A stretch of DNA of 32,209 nt from JBFXDW01 sp050180745 (GCA_050180745.1 JBFXDW010000005.1:1-32209); one strand, 5' to 3'. Positions 15,638-23,754 are shown, numbered from the stretch's first letter. Notes: generated by a model from the sequence alone, not told the origin. Numbers and translations are program-made.

Positions 15638-16681
15638 ATGCAGCTCTCCCCCAGACAGCAGACCATTATCGAGATCATCAATAAAAACGATAATTTATCT
15701 ATCTCTGAAATAAAAGATAGGATTGGAAAAGATATTAGCATTCCTACCCTCAACAGAGATTTGGCTGCGTTGGTCGCGGACAATTATATCCTAAAAAGAG
15801 GGAAGGGACGCTCAACTGTTTATGCTGTCTCACCTTCTTATAAGATTTTTTCTCCTATAGACGTCTTGGATTATTTTGAGAATGAACCAGACGCTCGTCA
15901 TTCGCAAACAGGCTACAACCATCATCTTTTTGCTATTCTGAAAGAGACTGATCTGTTTACGCCTAAAGAAAAAGAAGCTTTAAATGCGTTGAGAAAAGAA
16001 TATCAAACGAACATTGCCGACTACCCTAAAACACTTTACCAAAAGGAACTGGAACGCCTTACGATTGAGCTAAGCTGGAAATCTTCACAAATAGAAGGGA
16101 ACACATATTCTCTTTTAGAAACTGAACGGTTGTTTCTGGAAAAAGAAGAAGCTAAAGGAAAATCCAAAGAAGATGCCATAATGCTTCTGAATCATAAAAT
16201 CGCATTAGATTATGTGCTGGCGAACAAACATATCGCTCAAAAAATCAGCCTAAAACTGCTCGAAGAAGTTCATTCCCTCTTAATCAAAGACTTGGGCGTA
16301 GGCCGTAACATTCGCGCCCGTACCGTAGGCATAACAGGAACGGCATACATGCCTCTTGACAATGAATTTCAGATTAAAGAAGCTATAGAAGACATGTGTG
16401 CCATGATCAACGCAAAAGAAGATGGCTTTGAAAAAGCACTTTTGGCTGTAGCTCTTATTTCTTACATCCAACCATTCGAGGATGGCAACAAACGCACCGC
16501 TAGAATGACAAGTAATGCTCTTCTGATTGAATCAGGAATCTGTCCGTTATCTTACCGCAGCGTTGACTCTATTGATTACAAGAAAGCAATGCTGCTTTTT
16601 TACGAGCAAAATAATCTTGCCGCATTTAAACAAATATTTATCGAGCAAGTTGAGTTCAGCGTGAAAAATTATTTTAGGTAA
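15638..16681 (+). CDS. Winged-helix Fic-domain protein with atypical Fic motif
   Basis: Fic domains usually transfer AMP to target hydroxyls. The 347-residue protein begins with a winged helix-turn-helix (about 1-65, NLSISEIKDRIGKDISIPTLNRDLAALVADNYILKRGKGRSTVYAV). It then has the inhibitory-helix motif S149-SQI-E153-G-N in the N-terminal arm (class II arrangement) and a Fic core with SYIQPFEDGNKRTARM at 275-290. The canonical motif is HPFx(D/E)GNGRxxR; here His is Gln278 while GNKR and the final Arg289 are kept. Loss of the His would be expected to impair normal AMPylation, unless this is a subfamily that works differently. The gene is monocistronic, AT-rich, and preceded by a palindromic operator array. 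Together these suggest a self-regulating transcription factor with a Fic sensor or modifier domain, probably horizontally mobile. Confidence 0.88.
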   Translation: MQLSPRQQTIIEIINKNDNLSISEIKDRIGKDISIPTLNRDLAALVADNYILKRGKGRSTVYAVSPSYKIFSPIDVLDYFENEPDARHSQTGYNHHLFAILKETDLFTPKEKEALNALRKEYQTNIADYPKTLYQKELERLTIELSWKSSQIEGNTYSLLETERLFLEKEEAKGKSKEDAIMLLNHKIALDYVLANKHIAQKISLKLLEEVHSLLIKDLGVGRNIRARTVGITGTAYMPLDNEFQIKEAIEDMCAMINAKEDGFEKALLAVALISYIQPFEDGNKRTARMTSNALLIESGICPLSYRSVDSIDYKKAMLLFYEQNNLAAFKQIFIEQVEFSVKNYFR

Positions 16682-16705
16682 GGTCACGTGAATCACCAAA
16701 TGCGA

Positions 16706-17716
16706 CTAAAGCGCGTACCGAGACGCTCTTTTCTCAACCGTCAGGAGATTTGTGACTTGTCCGACCCATTCATTTCGAACCGGATGGTCCGGAAAAATAG
16801 GGCGTAGTTTCGAAGTAGAAGAGAGCGGCTGGATATGACGCGCCCTCAACTTATCTTTCAATGGCAAAATGCCCCCCCCTTGCTTCATGTCTCGGGTAGT
16901 GAGCGTAAGTGAGACAAGCTCTTGGACTTGCTCTGTCGCACTCAAATGCTCTCCGGGGCAATAACGAATGCAGGATGCATTTATGTTCCGCGCCGAACGA
17001 TCACTAATAAATCCTGTACGATTTTGTCTTACAAAATGTGCCAATTGCAAATCCCAACAACGTGTTTTTTTATTTGTTACGGGATCAATCATAATAGGAT
17101 CAAAAATAACAGCCTTTTTTTCATCTTCCGCATTAGCAATAGAAATGTTTGTAAAAAGAAGGGATAATTCTCCATCTGTTCCTACACCGCCAGGAAAAAT
17201 TACAAAGAAAGAAGGTAAATTGATAAGGGCATCTGTTCGCGCTCCAATCCTTTCCTCTCCGGGAAAGTGGTCAATGCAAGCCGTGCGACCATTTGTCGGC
17301 GCAATACCTTCGAACTGGACAATATTGGTCATCGTCACAAAATAGCCTGGCACACCCAGCTCTGTTGCGCCTCTTGCCCATTGATCCATCAAGCCTCTAT
17401 CACTCGGCGCACACCCTTTCCAATTCCCTCCACCATTCATACACCAAAGCCGAGCATTGTAATGTTCGTTAAGCTGAACGAGTTTCTTGGGATAATCTTG
17501 AACAACTTTCCATAATTTAGGAATCCCTTTAGGTTTCAAATGTCCCATAAAGGCACAAATTCCAAAATCATCTTTGTGAAATCCAAAAGCTTGCCGTAAT
17601 CCTTGCGGTCCCGCCGTATCATCAACAGGAAAAACACACATGCCGTCTAAGGCTCGAGCCTCTATAAAAGCTTGAAGAAAAGGATCAACAGGACGAGTCA
17701 AAGGAGAAGAAGGCAT
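16706..17716 (-). CDS. LOG-like Rossmann-fold putative nucleotide hydrolase
   Basis: With the start at 17716 the product has 336 residues. It carries both LOG/lysine-decarboxylase-like signatures: an early glycine-rich turn MNGGGNWKGCAPSDRGLMDQWARGATELG (about 93-122) and FPGGVGTDGEL (about 174-184), the PGGxGTxxE motif of phosphoribohydrolases (LOG, PpnN). The likely role is release of the base from a nucleoside 5'-monophosphate; the substrate is unknown. The frame stays open upstream to a GTG at 17914, but that extension overlaps the mltG start and encodes a Cys/Phe-rich hydrophobic stretch, so I prefer 17716. An ATG at 17782 is also possible; neither has a strong ribosome binding site. An 8-C run (16872-16879) near the 3' end could shift the C-terminal frame. 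Confidence 0.75.
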   Translation of the reverse strand: MPSSPLTRPVDPFLQAFIEARALDGMCVFPVDDTAGPQGLRQAFGFHKDDFGICAFMGHLKPKGIPKLWKVVQDYPKKLVQLNEHYNARLWCMNGGGNWKGCAPSDRGLMDQWARGATELGVPGYFVTMTNIVQFEGIAPTNGRTACIDHFPGEERIGARTDALINLPSFFVIFPGGVGTDGELSLLFTNISIANAEDEKKAVIFDPIMIDPVTNKKTRCWDLQLAHFVRQNRTGFISDRSARNINASCIRYCPGEHLSATEQVQELVSLTLTTRDMKQGGGILPLKDKLRARHIQPLSSTSKLRPIFPDHPVRNEWVGQVTNLLTVEKRASRYAL

Positions 17717-17867
17717 AAAAATATATCCGCATGTGCTTAATTTTCCTGAGCCTAGAAAGAAGCCAAAATGAAAGCAATTCATAAAAGCCAGAAAAATCAG
17801 GTTTAACCATAAAAAAAAGCATGCTAAAACGCATCCCGTGTAGTTACATAAAAAAAGAGTTATTCCC

Positions 17868-18938
17868 GTGAGTACCGAACACCAAGACACAACAGGCCAA
17901 GAAAGCCAAGGCACCCCAGAAAATGGGGCGGAAGCAACCCCAGAGCCAAGCCCTCAACCCAAACGTAAAAAGCCGCTCTTGCCCTATGTGCTGATTTTCA
18001 TCTTCCTTGCTACGCTGATACCGGGACCATTATTTATGATTGGACTCTTCGCCAAAGGGCCTCTTCCTGAAGAAGCTATGATCGTTATTCCTTATGGCAC
18101 CAGCATTCAAAAGATCACAGAGCTTTTGGAAACACGCGGCGCGCTTGTACATCCTCTTCTTTTCCGCGCGGCCGCTCGCCTGATCGCTGAGGATAAACTT
18201 AAAGCCGGAGAATACAAAATATCTCCTCATTTATCCGCCGTCGATATCGCAACGATTTTGCGTAATGGTGAGGGCATTATGCACCAGCTCACCATCCCAG
18301 AAGGGTTGACCTCTTATGAGGTTGTAGGCCTCCTCAATCAAATTGAGGGCCTACGCGGCGAAATCAAAAAGGTACCAGAGGAGGGCTCACTCTTGCCCGA
18401 AACATATAGCTATAACCTCAATAACACGCGTAAAGGGCTGCTACACCGTATGCAAAAAGATAGGGACGATGTTCTCAAGGCTTTATGGGATAAACGTGCC
18501 CCAAACCTACCTTTAAAAACAGCCGAGGAAGCTGTTATTCTGGCTTCAATTGTAGAAAAAGAGACAGGATATAAGGCCGAGGAACGTCCCCGTGTAGCTG
18601 GCGTTTTCATAAATAGGTTGCGCATAGGAATAGCCTTGCAATCCGATCCTACAGTTATTTATGCGATAACAAAGGGAGAGACTCCGCTGGGAAGAAGCTT
18701 GATATTCAAAGATCTAGAGCTTAATTCCCCGTACAATACCTATGTGAATGCAGGATTGCCGCCTGCGCCCATCTGTAACCCTGGAAAAGCAGCATTAGAA
18801 GCTGTTTTGAATCCAGAAGAAAACGACTATCTATATTTTGTAGCCGATGGCAGCGGGGGACACGCATTTGCAAGCAGCTTAGAAGAACATAATAGGAATG
18901 TTGCCGAGTGGAGAAAAATAAAACGCTTAAAACAGTGA
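17868..18938 (+). CDS. mltG: Endolytic murein transglycosylase MltG
   Basis: MltG cleaves nascent glycan strands in the periplasm and sets their length. The 356-residue protein has a Pro/Glu-rich cytoplasmic N-terminus (1-35), one membrane helix (about 37-60), a LysM-like region (about 70-130, VIPYGTSIQKITELL and GEYKISPHLSAVDIATIL), and the catalytic YceG domain with Glu230 in SIVEKETG (227-234), VAGVFINRLRIGIALQSDPTVIYA and NTYVNAGLPPAPICNPG. The start is GTG at 17868 with no clear Shine-Dalgarno; the membrane helix would be kept with this start only. The usual operon partners (fabF, pabC, tmk) are absent. The tRNA-fMet promoter lies just past its stop. Confidence 0.94.
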   Translation: MSTEHQDTTGQESQGTPENGAEATPEPSPQPKRKKPLLPYVLIFIFLATLIPGPLFMIGLFAKGPLPEEAMIVIPYGTSIQKITELLETRGALVHPLLFRAAARLIAEDKLKAGEYKISPHLSAVDIATILRNGEGIMHQLTIPEGLTSYEVVGLLNQIEGLRGEIKKVPEEGSLLPETYSYNLNNTRKGLLHRMQKDRDDVLKALWDKRAPNLPLKTAEEAVILASIVEKETGYKAEERPRVAGVFINRLRIGIALQSDPTVIYAITKGETPLGRSLIFKDLELNSPYNTYVNAGLPPAPICNPGKAALEAVLNPEENDYLYFVADGSGGHAFASSLEEHNRNVAEWRKIKRLKQ

Positions 18939-18975
18939 TTTCATAGAGATTTTGTCGTGATTTTGATAAAAGAGG

Positions 18976-19004
18976 TTGCATTGTAAGAGGGAAGGGGCTA
19001 CAAA
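18976..19004 (+). promoter_or_regulatory. Promoter of tRNA-fMet
   Basis: TTGCAT (18976-18981) and TACAAA (18999-19004) are spaced by 17 nt, about 37 nt before the mature tRNA 5' end. Confidence 0.65.
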
Positions 19005-19041
19005 CACCAAACCTTGCTGACAAGCAGGTTCCCAATGGTGA

Positions 19042-19118
<77 letters not shown>

Positions 19119-19128
19119 AATTCATACT

Positions 19129-19157
19129 ATAAAACAGTCCATAGGTGACTGTTTTAT
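19129..19157 (+). terminator. Hairpin after tRNA-fMet
   Basis: A perfect 11-bp stem, ATAAAACAGTC / GACTGTTTTAT, with a 7-nt loop starts 11 nt after the tRNA CCA. The T-run is inside the 3' arm. A second, weaker terminator-like hairpin (GCCGC/GCGGC then TTTTCTTTT) follows at 19189-19215. Confidence 0.6.
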
Positions 19158-19188
19158 ATAAAAAATCCCCCGTAGGGATATATATGAT

Positions 19189-19215
19189 GCCGCCATTTAG
19201 CGCGGCTTTTCTTTT
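19189..19215 (+). terminator. Second terminator-like hairpin after tRNA-fMet
   Basis: GCCGC (19189-19193) pairs with GCGGC (19202-19206) around an 8-nt loop, followed by TTTTCTTTT. The stem is short. It may back up the hairpin at 19129-19157. Confidence 0.45.
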
Positions 19216-19347
19216 ATCCATTTCTACCGTTGCTACTCGGTTGCTACCCTTCACATCCATAATGGAGGACAGAAAAACGGATATTGCAAGCAAAACGTTA
19301 AATACGGCTCTTGGTGTATTTTTGCGATCTCACAAGGTCACGGCTGG

Positions 19348-19507
19348 TATAGCCGATCCAATATAAATTGATCATTTATACCGCCGAGATTTTTTGCCAT
19401 GGCAAGGCAAAGTTCGCAGGCCATATAGACATATTGCCAAGAACTTTAACAACGCCATGGTGAAAAAGATCAAGGTAGAAATATCAATTTATATTGGATC
19501 GGCTATA
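19348..19507. mobile_element. 160-bp fold-back (MITE-like) element
   Basis: The outer 25 bp on each side (19348-19372 and 19483-19507, beginning TATAGCCGATCCAATATAAA) are perfect inverted repeats. Inside them the arms stay imperfectly complementary almost to the centre: ATTTaTACC/ATTTcTACC, CCATGGC on both arms, and AAAGTTC on both arms. The whole element can thus fold into one long hairpin with its tip near 19425-19435. It has no coding capacity. TA/TATA at the ends fits a TA-targeting transposase acting in trans, but no transposase is in the window. It occupies most of the 465-bp gene-free stretch between tRNA-fMet and the chemotaxis receptor gene. Confidence 0.8.
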
Positions 19508-19583
19508 TATCCCAACAAACCAAATGGTGCAGCGCTCTCTATAGGTTCTTTCCTCGCGAAAGCACAGCCCTAAAGAGCACACT

Positions 19584-20864
19584 TTAGCCCCGCACCTTGC
19601 TGAGGAAAGTTTTAATTTCCTCACGCAAGCGGCCTGCTTGGTGAAGCAACTTACCACTATCTTGCAGGACTTCATTCGCAGCTACATGCGATTGCTCTGC
19701 CACAGTTGTCACGTTGCTAATGCTCGTTGAAACCTCACATGTACCGGTAGAAACTTGCTGCACATTGCTTGAAATTTCCTGCGTTGCAGAAGTTTGCTGA
19801 TGAATAGCCTCAGAGATAAGTTTAGCAACTTCACTATTTTGATCAATGATATGGCCAATAGCACGAATAGCTGCGACAGATTCATTAGAAACATTCTGCA
19901 CTGTCGTTATCTTTCGTGCGATTTCCTCTGTCGCCGTAGCCGTCTGCTGCGCCAGACCTTTGACTTCGCCAGCAACCACAGCAAAGCCTTTACCAGCCTC
20001 ACCAGCACGAGCAGCCTCAATCGTCGCGTTAAGCGCCAAAAGATTTGTTTGCTCGGCAATATCCTGAATAAGATGAACAACATCGCCAATCTCTGTCGCA
20101 GCCTCGCTTAAAGTCTTCACTGTCGCATCGGCACGAGTAACCTCTTCAACTGCATTCGCACTGATCCGCGTGGATTCTGAAACCTGATGATTGATGTCAG
20201 CAATTGAGGCCGAGAGCTGCTCCATAGCCGCAGCAACAGTCTCTACACTGCTTGACGTTTTTTGTGTTGCGGCGACGACCAAAGAAGATTGCTCGCTCGT
20301 ATGATCGGACATTTGCGAAAGGTTTTTAGCATTCGCCTGCATATCCTCTGCTGAAGAGGCGACAATCTCGACGACAGAAGACACAGTTGCTTCAAAATCA
20401 TCGGCAAGCTTTGCCATCATTTGTTTCTTCTCTTCAGCTGCTTTGATTTCATTCTCTTTTTGCTGGGCCTCAAGAGCTTTCTTATCCAACGCATTCTGTT
20501 TGAAAATAGCAACCTTGCGTGCCATAGAACCAAGCTCTGTCAACGCCTCTGTATAGGGCACCTCGACATCAAGTCTTCCTTCGGTTAAATCACGCATAAC
20601 GCCACCAAGCAGCTTAATCTGACGCGTGGCAATACGATAAATAATAAAAGCCGCAATAAGATTGAAAAGAACTGCAAAACCAATCTGCCATATCAGATCA
20701 TCCCAAAAAGGCGCCGCTTTTTCTGCTCCAAACAACTCTAAAATATTAAGATAGCTCCGCGCACCAAAGAAAACACCCACGAGAGAAAGAAGGATAGTAA
20801 TAACCTGCAAACGAAAGGAAAGACTGCTAAGTAAACGAAGAAAGCTCGAATCTCTTTTAGACAT
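19584..20864 (-). CDS. Methyl-accepting chemotaxis protein, minimal periplasmic loop
   Basis: It is a receptor that controls CheA through CheW. The 426-residue protein has two membrane helices (about 20-38 and 57-77) with only about 18 residues between them, a HAMP region (about 78-130) and a long cytoplasmic signalling coiled coil. The hairpin tip is intact: DIAEQTNLLALNATIEAARAGEAGKGFAVVAGEVKGLA at about 268-305. With almost no periplasmic domain it probably senses something in the membrane or cytoplasm (redox, potential, or a partner), or works with another receptor. No che genes are adjacent. The gene is monocistronic on the minus strand. Confidence 0.94.
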   Translation of the reverse strand: MSKRDSSFLRLLSSLSFRLQVITILLSLVGVFFGARSYLNILELFGAEKAAPFWDDLIWQIGFAVLFNLIAAFIIYRIATRQIKLLGGVMRDLTEGRLDVEVPYTEALTELGSMARKVAIFKQNALDKKALEAQQKENEIKAAEEKKQMMAKLADDFEATVSSVVEIVASSAEDMQANAKNLSQMSDHTSEQSSLVVAATQKTSSSVETVAAAMEQLSASIADINHQVSESTRISANAVEEVTRADATVKTLSEAATEIGDVVHLIQDIAEQTNLLALNATIEAARAGEAGKGFAVVAGEVKGLAQQTATATEEIARKITTVQNVSNESVAAIRAIGHIIDQNSEVAKLISEAIHQQTSATQEISSNVQQVSTGTCEVSTSISNVTTVAEQSHVAANEVLQDSGKLLHQAGRLREEIKTFLSKVRG

Positions 20865-21024
20865 GGTGTTAACCTCGTAAGAAAAAGCCCAAAGAACGAT
20901 GTATCCAGAAGAAGGGGAAGGGGACTCAAGCCATCGAATCCCTACCCATCACGCGGCATACACTAATGTTCGCAAGGTTAAAAAAAGGTAAAAATAGCAG
21001 GTTATAGAAAATGGGCTCAAGGGC

Positions 21025-21549
21025 TCAGGAGCGATACACAACTAACTTCGTTTTCAGCAAGCCAATCTCATGCGTCGCAAGAGGAGTCCAGCCCTCCAGA
21101 TGTGTTTCATTAGAAAGGACAAGAGTTCCCTTGGGAAGTTCTGCTTTTAATTTCTCGGCCATACGCTGGCGAATATGATCATTAATATAGACGATGACCG
21201 CATCAACATCAGAAACATCATAGGGCCAAAAATTCGCACGCTCAAAAGCGACATTCTTCGCGCCCCACAAAAGCCGCCTTATTTTCGAGAGCAGGGAAGG
21301 AACAAGAGAAAGCTCGACACCTGTTACAGAGGCCTCTGGAATCGCATGGCCAATTTCTAAGCACAATTTCCCTGTACCTGAACCTAGATCTAAAATCTTT
21401 CTTGCGCCTTCATCTTTTAATATCTGAATCATCTTTTTGCGCACAGAGGGCAGGGAGGTTATCGTCGGCACGCCTGTGCGGAGCGTATAAAGCTCGCACA
21501 AGACAACCAACCCCAGAAAAACCACGACAATGCAATAGATGATGAGCAT
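21025..21549 (-). CDS. Membrane-anchored SAM-dependent methyltransferase
   Basis: The 174-residue protein begins with one N-terminal hydrophobic helix (about 3-21) followed by a class I methyltransferase fold. Motif I is KILDLGSGTGKLCLEIG at 51-67; an acidic strand end VTGVELS follows near 75-81; a post-motif NFWPYDVSDVDAVIVYIND corresponds to the motif IV region. The C-terminal part is short. The substrate is unknown; the anchor suggests a membrane-associated target. It is divergent from the toxin-antitoxin pair at 21639. Confidence 0.8.
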   Translation of the reverse strand: MLIIYCIVVVFLGLVVLCELYTLRTGVPTITSLPSVRKKMIQILKDEGARKILDLGSGTGKLCLEIGHAIPEASVTGVELSLVPSLLSKIRRLLWGAKNVAFERANFWPYDVSDVDAVIVYINDHIRQRMAEKLKAELPKGTLVLSNETHLEGWTPLATHEIGLLKTKLVVYRS

Positions 21550-21583
21550 GTTTACGTTCCTACAAACAAAAAATATATAACGG

Positions 21584-21612
21584 TTGTATTTTTACCTATT
21601 ATGGCGTACAAT
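21584..21612 (+). promoter_or_regulatory. Promoter of the ParD-like/RelE-like pair
   Basis: TTGTAT (21584-21589) and TACAAT (21607-21612) with a 17-nt spacer. AGGAGG follows near 21627, just before the antitoxin ATG at 21639. Confidence 0.6.
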
Positions 21613-21638
21613 GCGTCGATTAGATAGGAGGTTTTGAC

Positions 21639-21863
21639 ATGTCCAGTACAACCATCAAATTACCTGACGAGCTGTTAAAAGACGCCAAACGGTACGCAAG
21701 CGTATATAGTCGTTCTGTCCCCAAACAGATAGAGTACTGGTCCCGCATTGGCAGAATTGTAGAAGAAAATCCGGATCTTTCCTATGAATTTATCAAAAAC
21801 GTTCTGATCGCCAAAGAAGAAGCCGCAAATGGAGAAGACCTGACGCCCTATCACTTCAATTAG
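21639..21863 (+). CDS. ParD-like antitoxin
   Basis: The 74-residue protein fits the ParD-like family: a short N-terminal strand (STTIKLPDELLKDAKRYASVYSRSVPKQIEYWSRIGRIVEENPDLS) typical of ribbon-helix-helix DNA binding, then a C-terminal toxin-binding tail. It would neutralise the toxin encoded 11 nt downstream and repress the operon. AGGAGG gives it a strong ribosome binding site and the promoter at 21584-21612 is close to consensus, in keeping with antitoxin excess. Confidence 0.85.
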   Translation: MSSTTIKLPDELLKDAKRYASVYSRSVPKQIEYWSRIGRIVEENPDLSYEFIKNVLIAKEEAANGEDLTPYHFN

Positions 21864-21874
21864 ATGGCTGTTTT

Positions 21875-22156
21875 ATGAACGTCCTACAGACTCCTCTATT
21901 TCGAAAGGCTGTTAAAAAACTAAACAACGCACAAAAGAAGTGTCTTGATTCTGCCATCAATCAACTCATGAAATCCCCTTTTTCTGGAGACAGAAAGAAA
22001 GGCGATCTTGCAGACATATTTGTTTATAAATTTAAGATGGGAAAACAGCTTGCCCTGTTAGCCTACAACTACCATGAAGACACAGTAACGCTCACCTTGT
22101 TAATGCTGGGAAGTCACGAAAATTTCTACCGCGACTTAAAACGACATATACACTAA
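21875..22156 (+). CDS. RelE/ParE-superfamily toxin
   Basis: The 93-residue basic protein has the compact RelE/YafQ fold pattern: an N-terminal helix (TPLFRKAVKKLNNAQKKCLDSAINQL), a central FVYKFKMGKQLALLAYNYHEDTVTLTLLMLGSHENFYRDLKRH strand region ending in HENFYRDL, a sequence typical of RelE-type mRNA interferases. It follows the ParD-like antitoxin by 11 nt in one operon. Whether it cuts mRNA or poisons gyrase cannot be decided from the sequence; the HENFYRDLK end favours an mRNA interferase. Confidence 0.85.
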   Translation: MNVLQTPLFRKAVKKLNNAQKKCLDSAINQLMKSPFSGDRKKGDLADIFVYKFKMGKQLALLAYNYHEDTVTLTLLMLGSHENFYRDLKRHIH

Positions 22157-22224
22157 CAGTGTACCAAAACTCAATTTAAGCAACAAAAGAACAAATGGAA
22201 AAGATTTATCCGAAGACATAAAGC

Positions 22225-23196
22225 TTACCCCAACCCCGCGCGGAGAAGATCGTGCAGGTGCAAGATGCCAATGGTCTTGCCATCTTCATCCACAACAAAA
22301 ACTTGCGTGCGTTGTTTTTCGTTGAGTATTTTTAGCGCCTCTGCCGCCAACATACGGGGAGAAATTGTCATAGGATGCGGCGTCATGATCTTGGCTGCCG
22401 TTTTTTGCATCAGATGGTCATCCATGTGCCTACGCAAATCTCCATCAGTCACAATTCCGACTAACGAACCATTCCCTCCTAGAATTCCTGCGCAACCAAA
22501 ATGCTTTTCTGTCATAACAACTATAACATGATCCATCGTGTCTGTTTCTTTAGCCAAGGGAATGGCATCACCTTCATGCATCAAGGCCTCAACACGCAAC
22601 AGGGCCTGTCCCAGCTTACCGCCCGGATGAAAATTGTTGAAATCTTCCGCTGTAAACTCCTTATACTCCAAACACGCCACAGCCAAAGCATCACCCAGAG
22701 CCAATGTCATCGTTGTCGATGTTGTCGGCGCAAGGCCCAAAGCACCAACTTCAGGCACATCAGCTAATAAAAGGACCTGATCAGATTCCGTTGCCAGAGT
22801 GCTCGCTCCGCGCGAGGTAATCCCAATCAGCGGAATAGAAAAACGGCGCGTATAATGGATGAGGTCGCTTAGCTCCTTTGACTCGCCCGAATTGGAAATC
22901 GCAATCACGACATCTTCTTTGGTAATCATACCCAGATCGCCATGGCTAGCCTCGCCCGGATGTACGAAGAAGGCAGGCGTTCCTGTCGAAGCCAAAGTCG
23001 CGGCGATCTTCCGCGCGATATGACCGCTCTTTCCCATCCCACTGACGATCACACGCCCTTTACAGGCAAGCATCAACTTGACCACCTCAACAAAGGGGCC
23101 GTCCAATTTATCAGCTAGGAGAGAAAGGGCCTTCCCCTCTTCACGCAGCACATTCTGACCACTCGCCAACAGCTTGTTTTCTTCATTTGATGTCAT
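22225..23196 (-). CDS. kdsD: Arabinose-5-phosphate isomerase (KdsD/KpsF/GutQ)
   Basis: It converts ribulose 5-phosphate to arabinose 5-phosphate, the first step to Kdo in lipopolysaccharide. The 323-residue protein has an N-terminal SIS domain with GRVIVSGMGKSGHIARKIAATLASTGTPAFFVHPGEASHGDLG (about 47-90) and SNSGESKEL (about 101-109), then two CBS domains (about 203-323, with IVTDGDLRRHM and a C-terminal GILHLHDLLRAGL). I use the ATG at 23196, which has GAGG 9 nt upstream; an in-frame TTG two codons earlier sits too close to it. No kdsA, kdsB or kdsC is adjacent. Confidence 0.95.
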   Translation of the reverse strand: MTSNEENKLLASGQNVLREEGKALSLLADKLDGPFVEVVKLMLACKGRVIVSGMGKSGHIARKIAATLASTGTPAFFVHPGEASHGDLGMITKEDVVIAISNSGESKELSDLIHYTRRFSIPLIGITSRGASTLATESDQVLLLADVPEVGALGLAPTTSTTMTLALGDALAVACLEYKEFTAEDFNNFHPGGKLGQALLRVEALMHEGDAIPLAKETDTMDHVIVVMTEKHFGCAGILGGNGSLVGIVTDGDLRRHMDDHLMQKTAAKIMTPHPMTISPRMLAAEALKILNEKQRTQVFVVDEDGKTIGILHLHDLLRAGLG

Positions 23197-23276
23197 AGAC
23201 AACTACCTCTCTTTCAGACCGAACTGTAATGCCAAAAGAAAAGTTGCGCAAGGCAATGAAATAACAAAAGAACTTT

Positions 23277-23744
23277 CTATTTCATGCGTTTAAACCACAA
23301 ACGCAAACTTGACAGGTCACCACTTACCGTAATATTACGCGCTAAATTTATTAAAATAGGAAAACCGAGCCCCCCTGGAAGATCTTCTGCTGTTTGGCGC
23401 AACTGCCCTTTACGAGCCATATGAAGTACGACAGTAATGCGAGAATGCATTGGAGGAAACTGAACAAAGGAAAAAAGAACAATTCCCGCACGTTCACGCA
23501 CAGCCAAACCAAGTGTCTTGGCCTGACCATGAAGCGCCGCATTGGCAATACATTCTGTTAAAACCAGAAAAAGATCCGCTTCTTCAACATATCCTTCAGG
23601 AAAATCATGCAGAATCTTTTCAATCGTCACAGGATCCCACATGGCATTATTATCCATCATGGCTGCGTAAAAAACACCACCTCGACCCGCCAACGCAGAG
23701 AACGCATCTTCATCATCGCTGGATATTAAACCAAATTTTTTCAT
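23277..23744 (-). CDS. RsbW-like HATPase anti-sigma/switch kinase
   Basis: With the ATG at 23744 the product is about 155 residues. It has a GHKL/HATPase fold: N-box DLFLVLTECIANAALHG, and the glycine-rich PGGLGFPILINLARNITVSGD near the C-terminus, as in RsbW/SpoIIAB serine kinases. In such systems it binds and phosphorylates the STAS protein or holds a sigma factor or other target. An AGGA about 12 nt upstream and the 10-nt distance from the STAS stop favour 23744 over 23774. It is the third gene of a receiver-phosphatase / STAS / HATPase operon. No cognate sigma factor is adjacent. The lid region is divergent, so kinase activity is not assured. Confidence 0.8.
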   Translation of the reverse strand: MKKFGLISSDDEDAFSALAGRGGVFYAAMMDNNAMWDPVTIEKILHDFPEGYVEEADLFLVLTECIANAALHGQAKTLGLAVRERAGIVLFSFVQFPPMHSRITVVLHMARKGQLRQTAEDLPGGLGFPILINLARNITVSGDLSSLRLWFKRMK

Positions 23745-23754
23745 ACTGATTTTC

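Noticed and set aside
19119..19366. Integrase remnant or attachment site after the tRNA
   Set aside because: Small ORFs on both strands lack recombinase motifs and no duplicate of the tRNA 3' end was found in the window.
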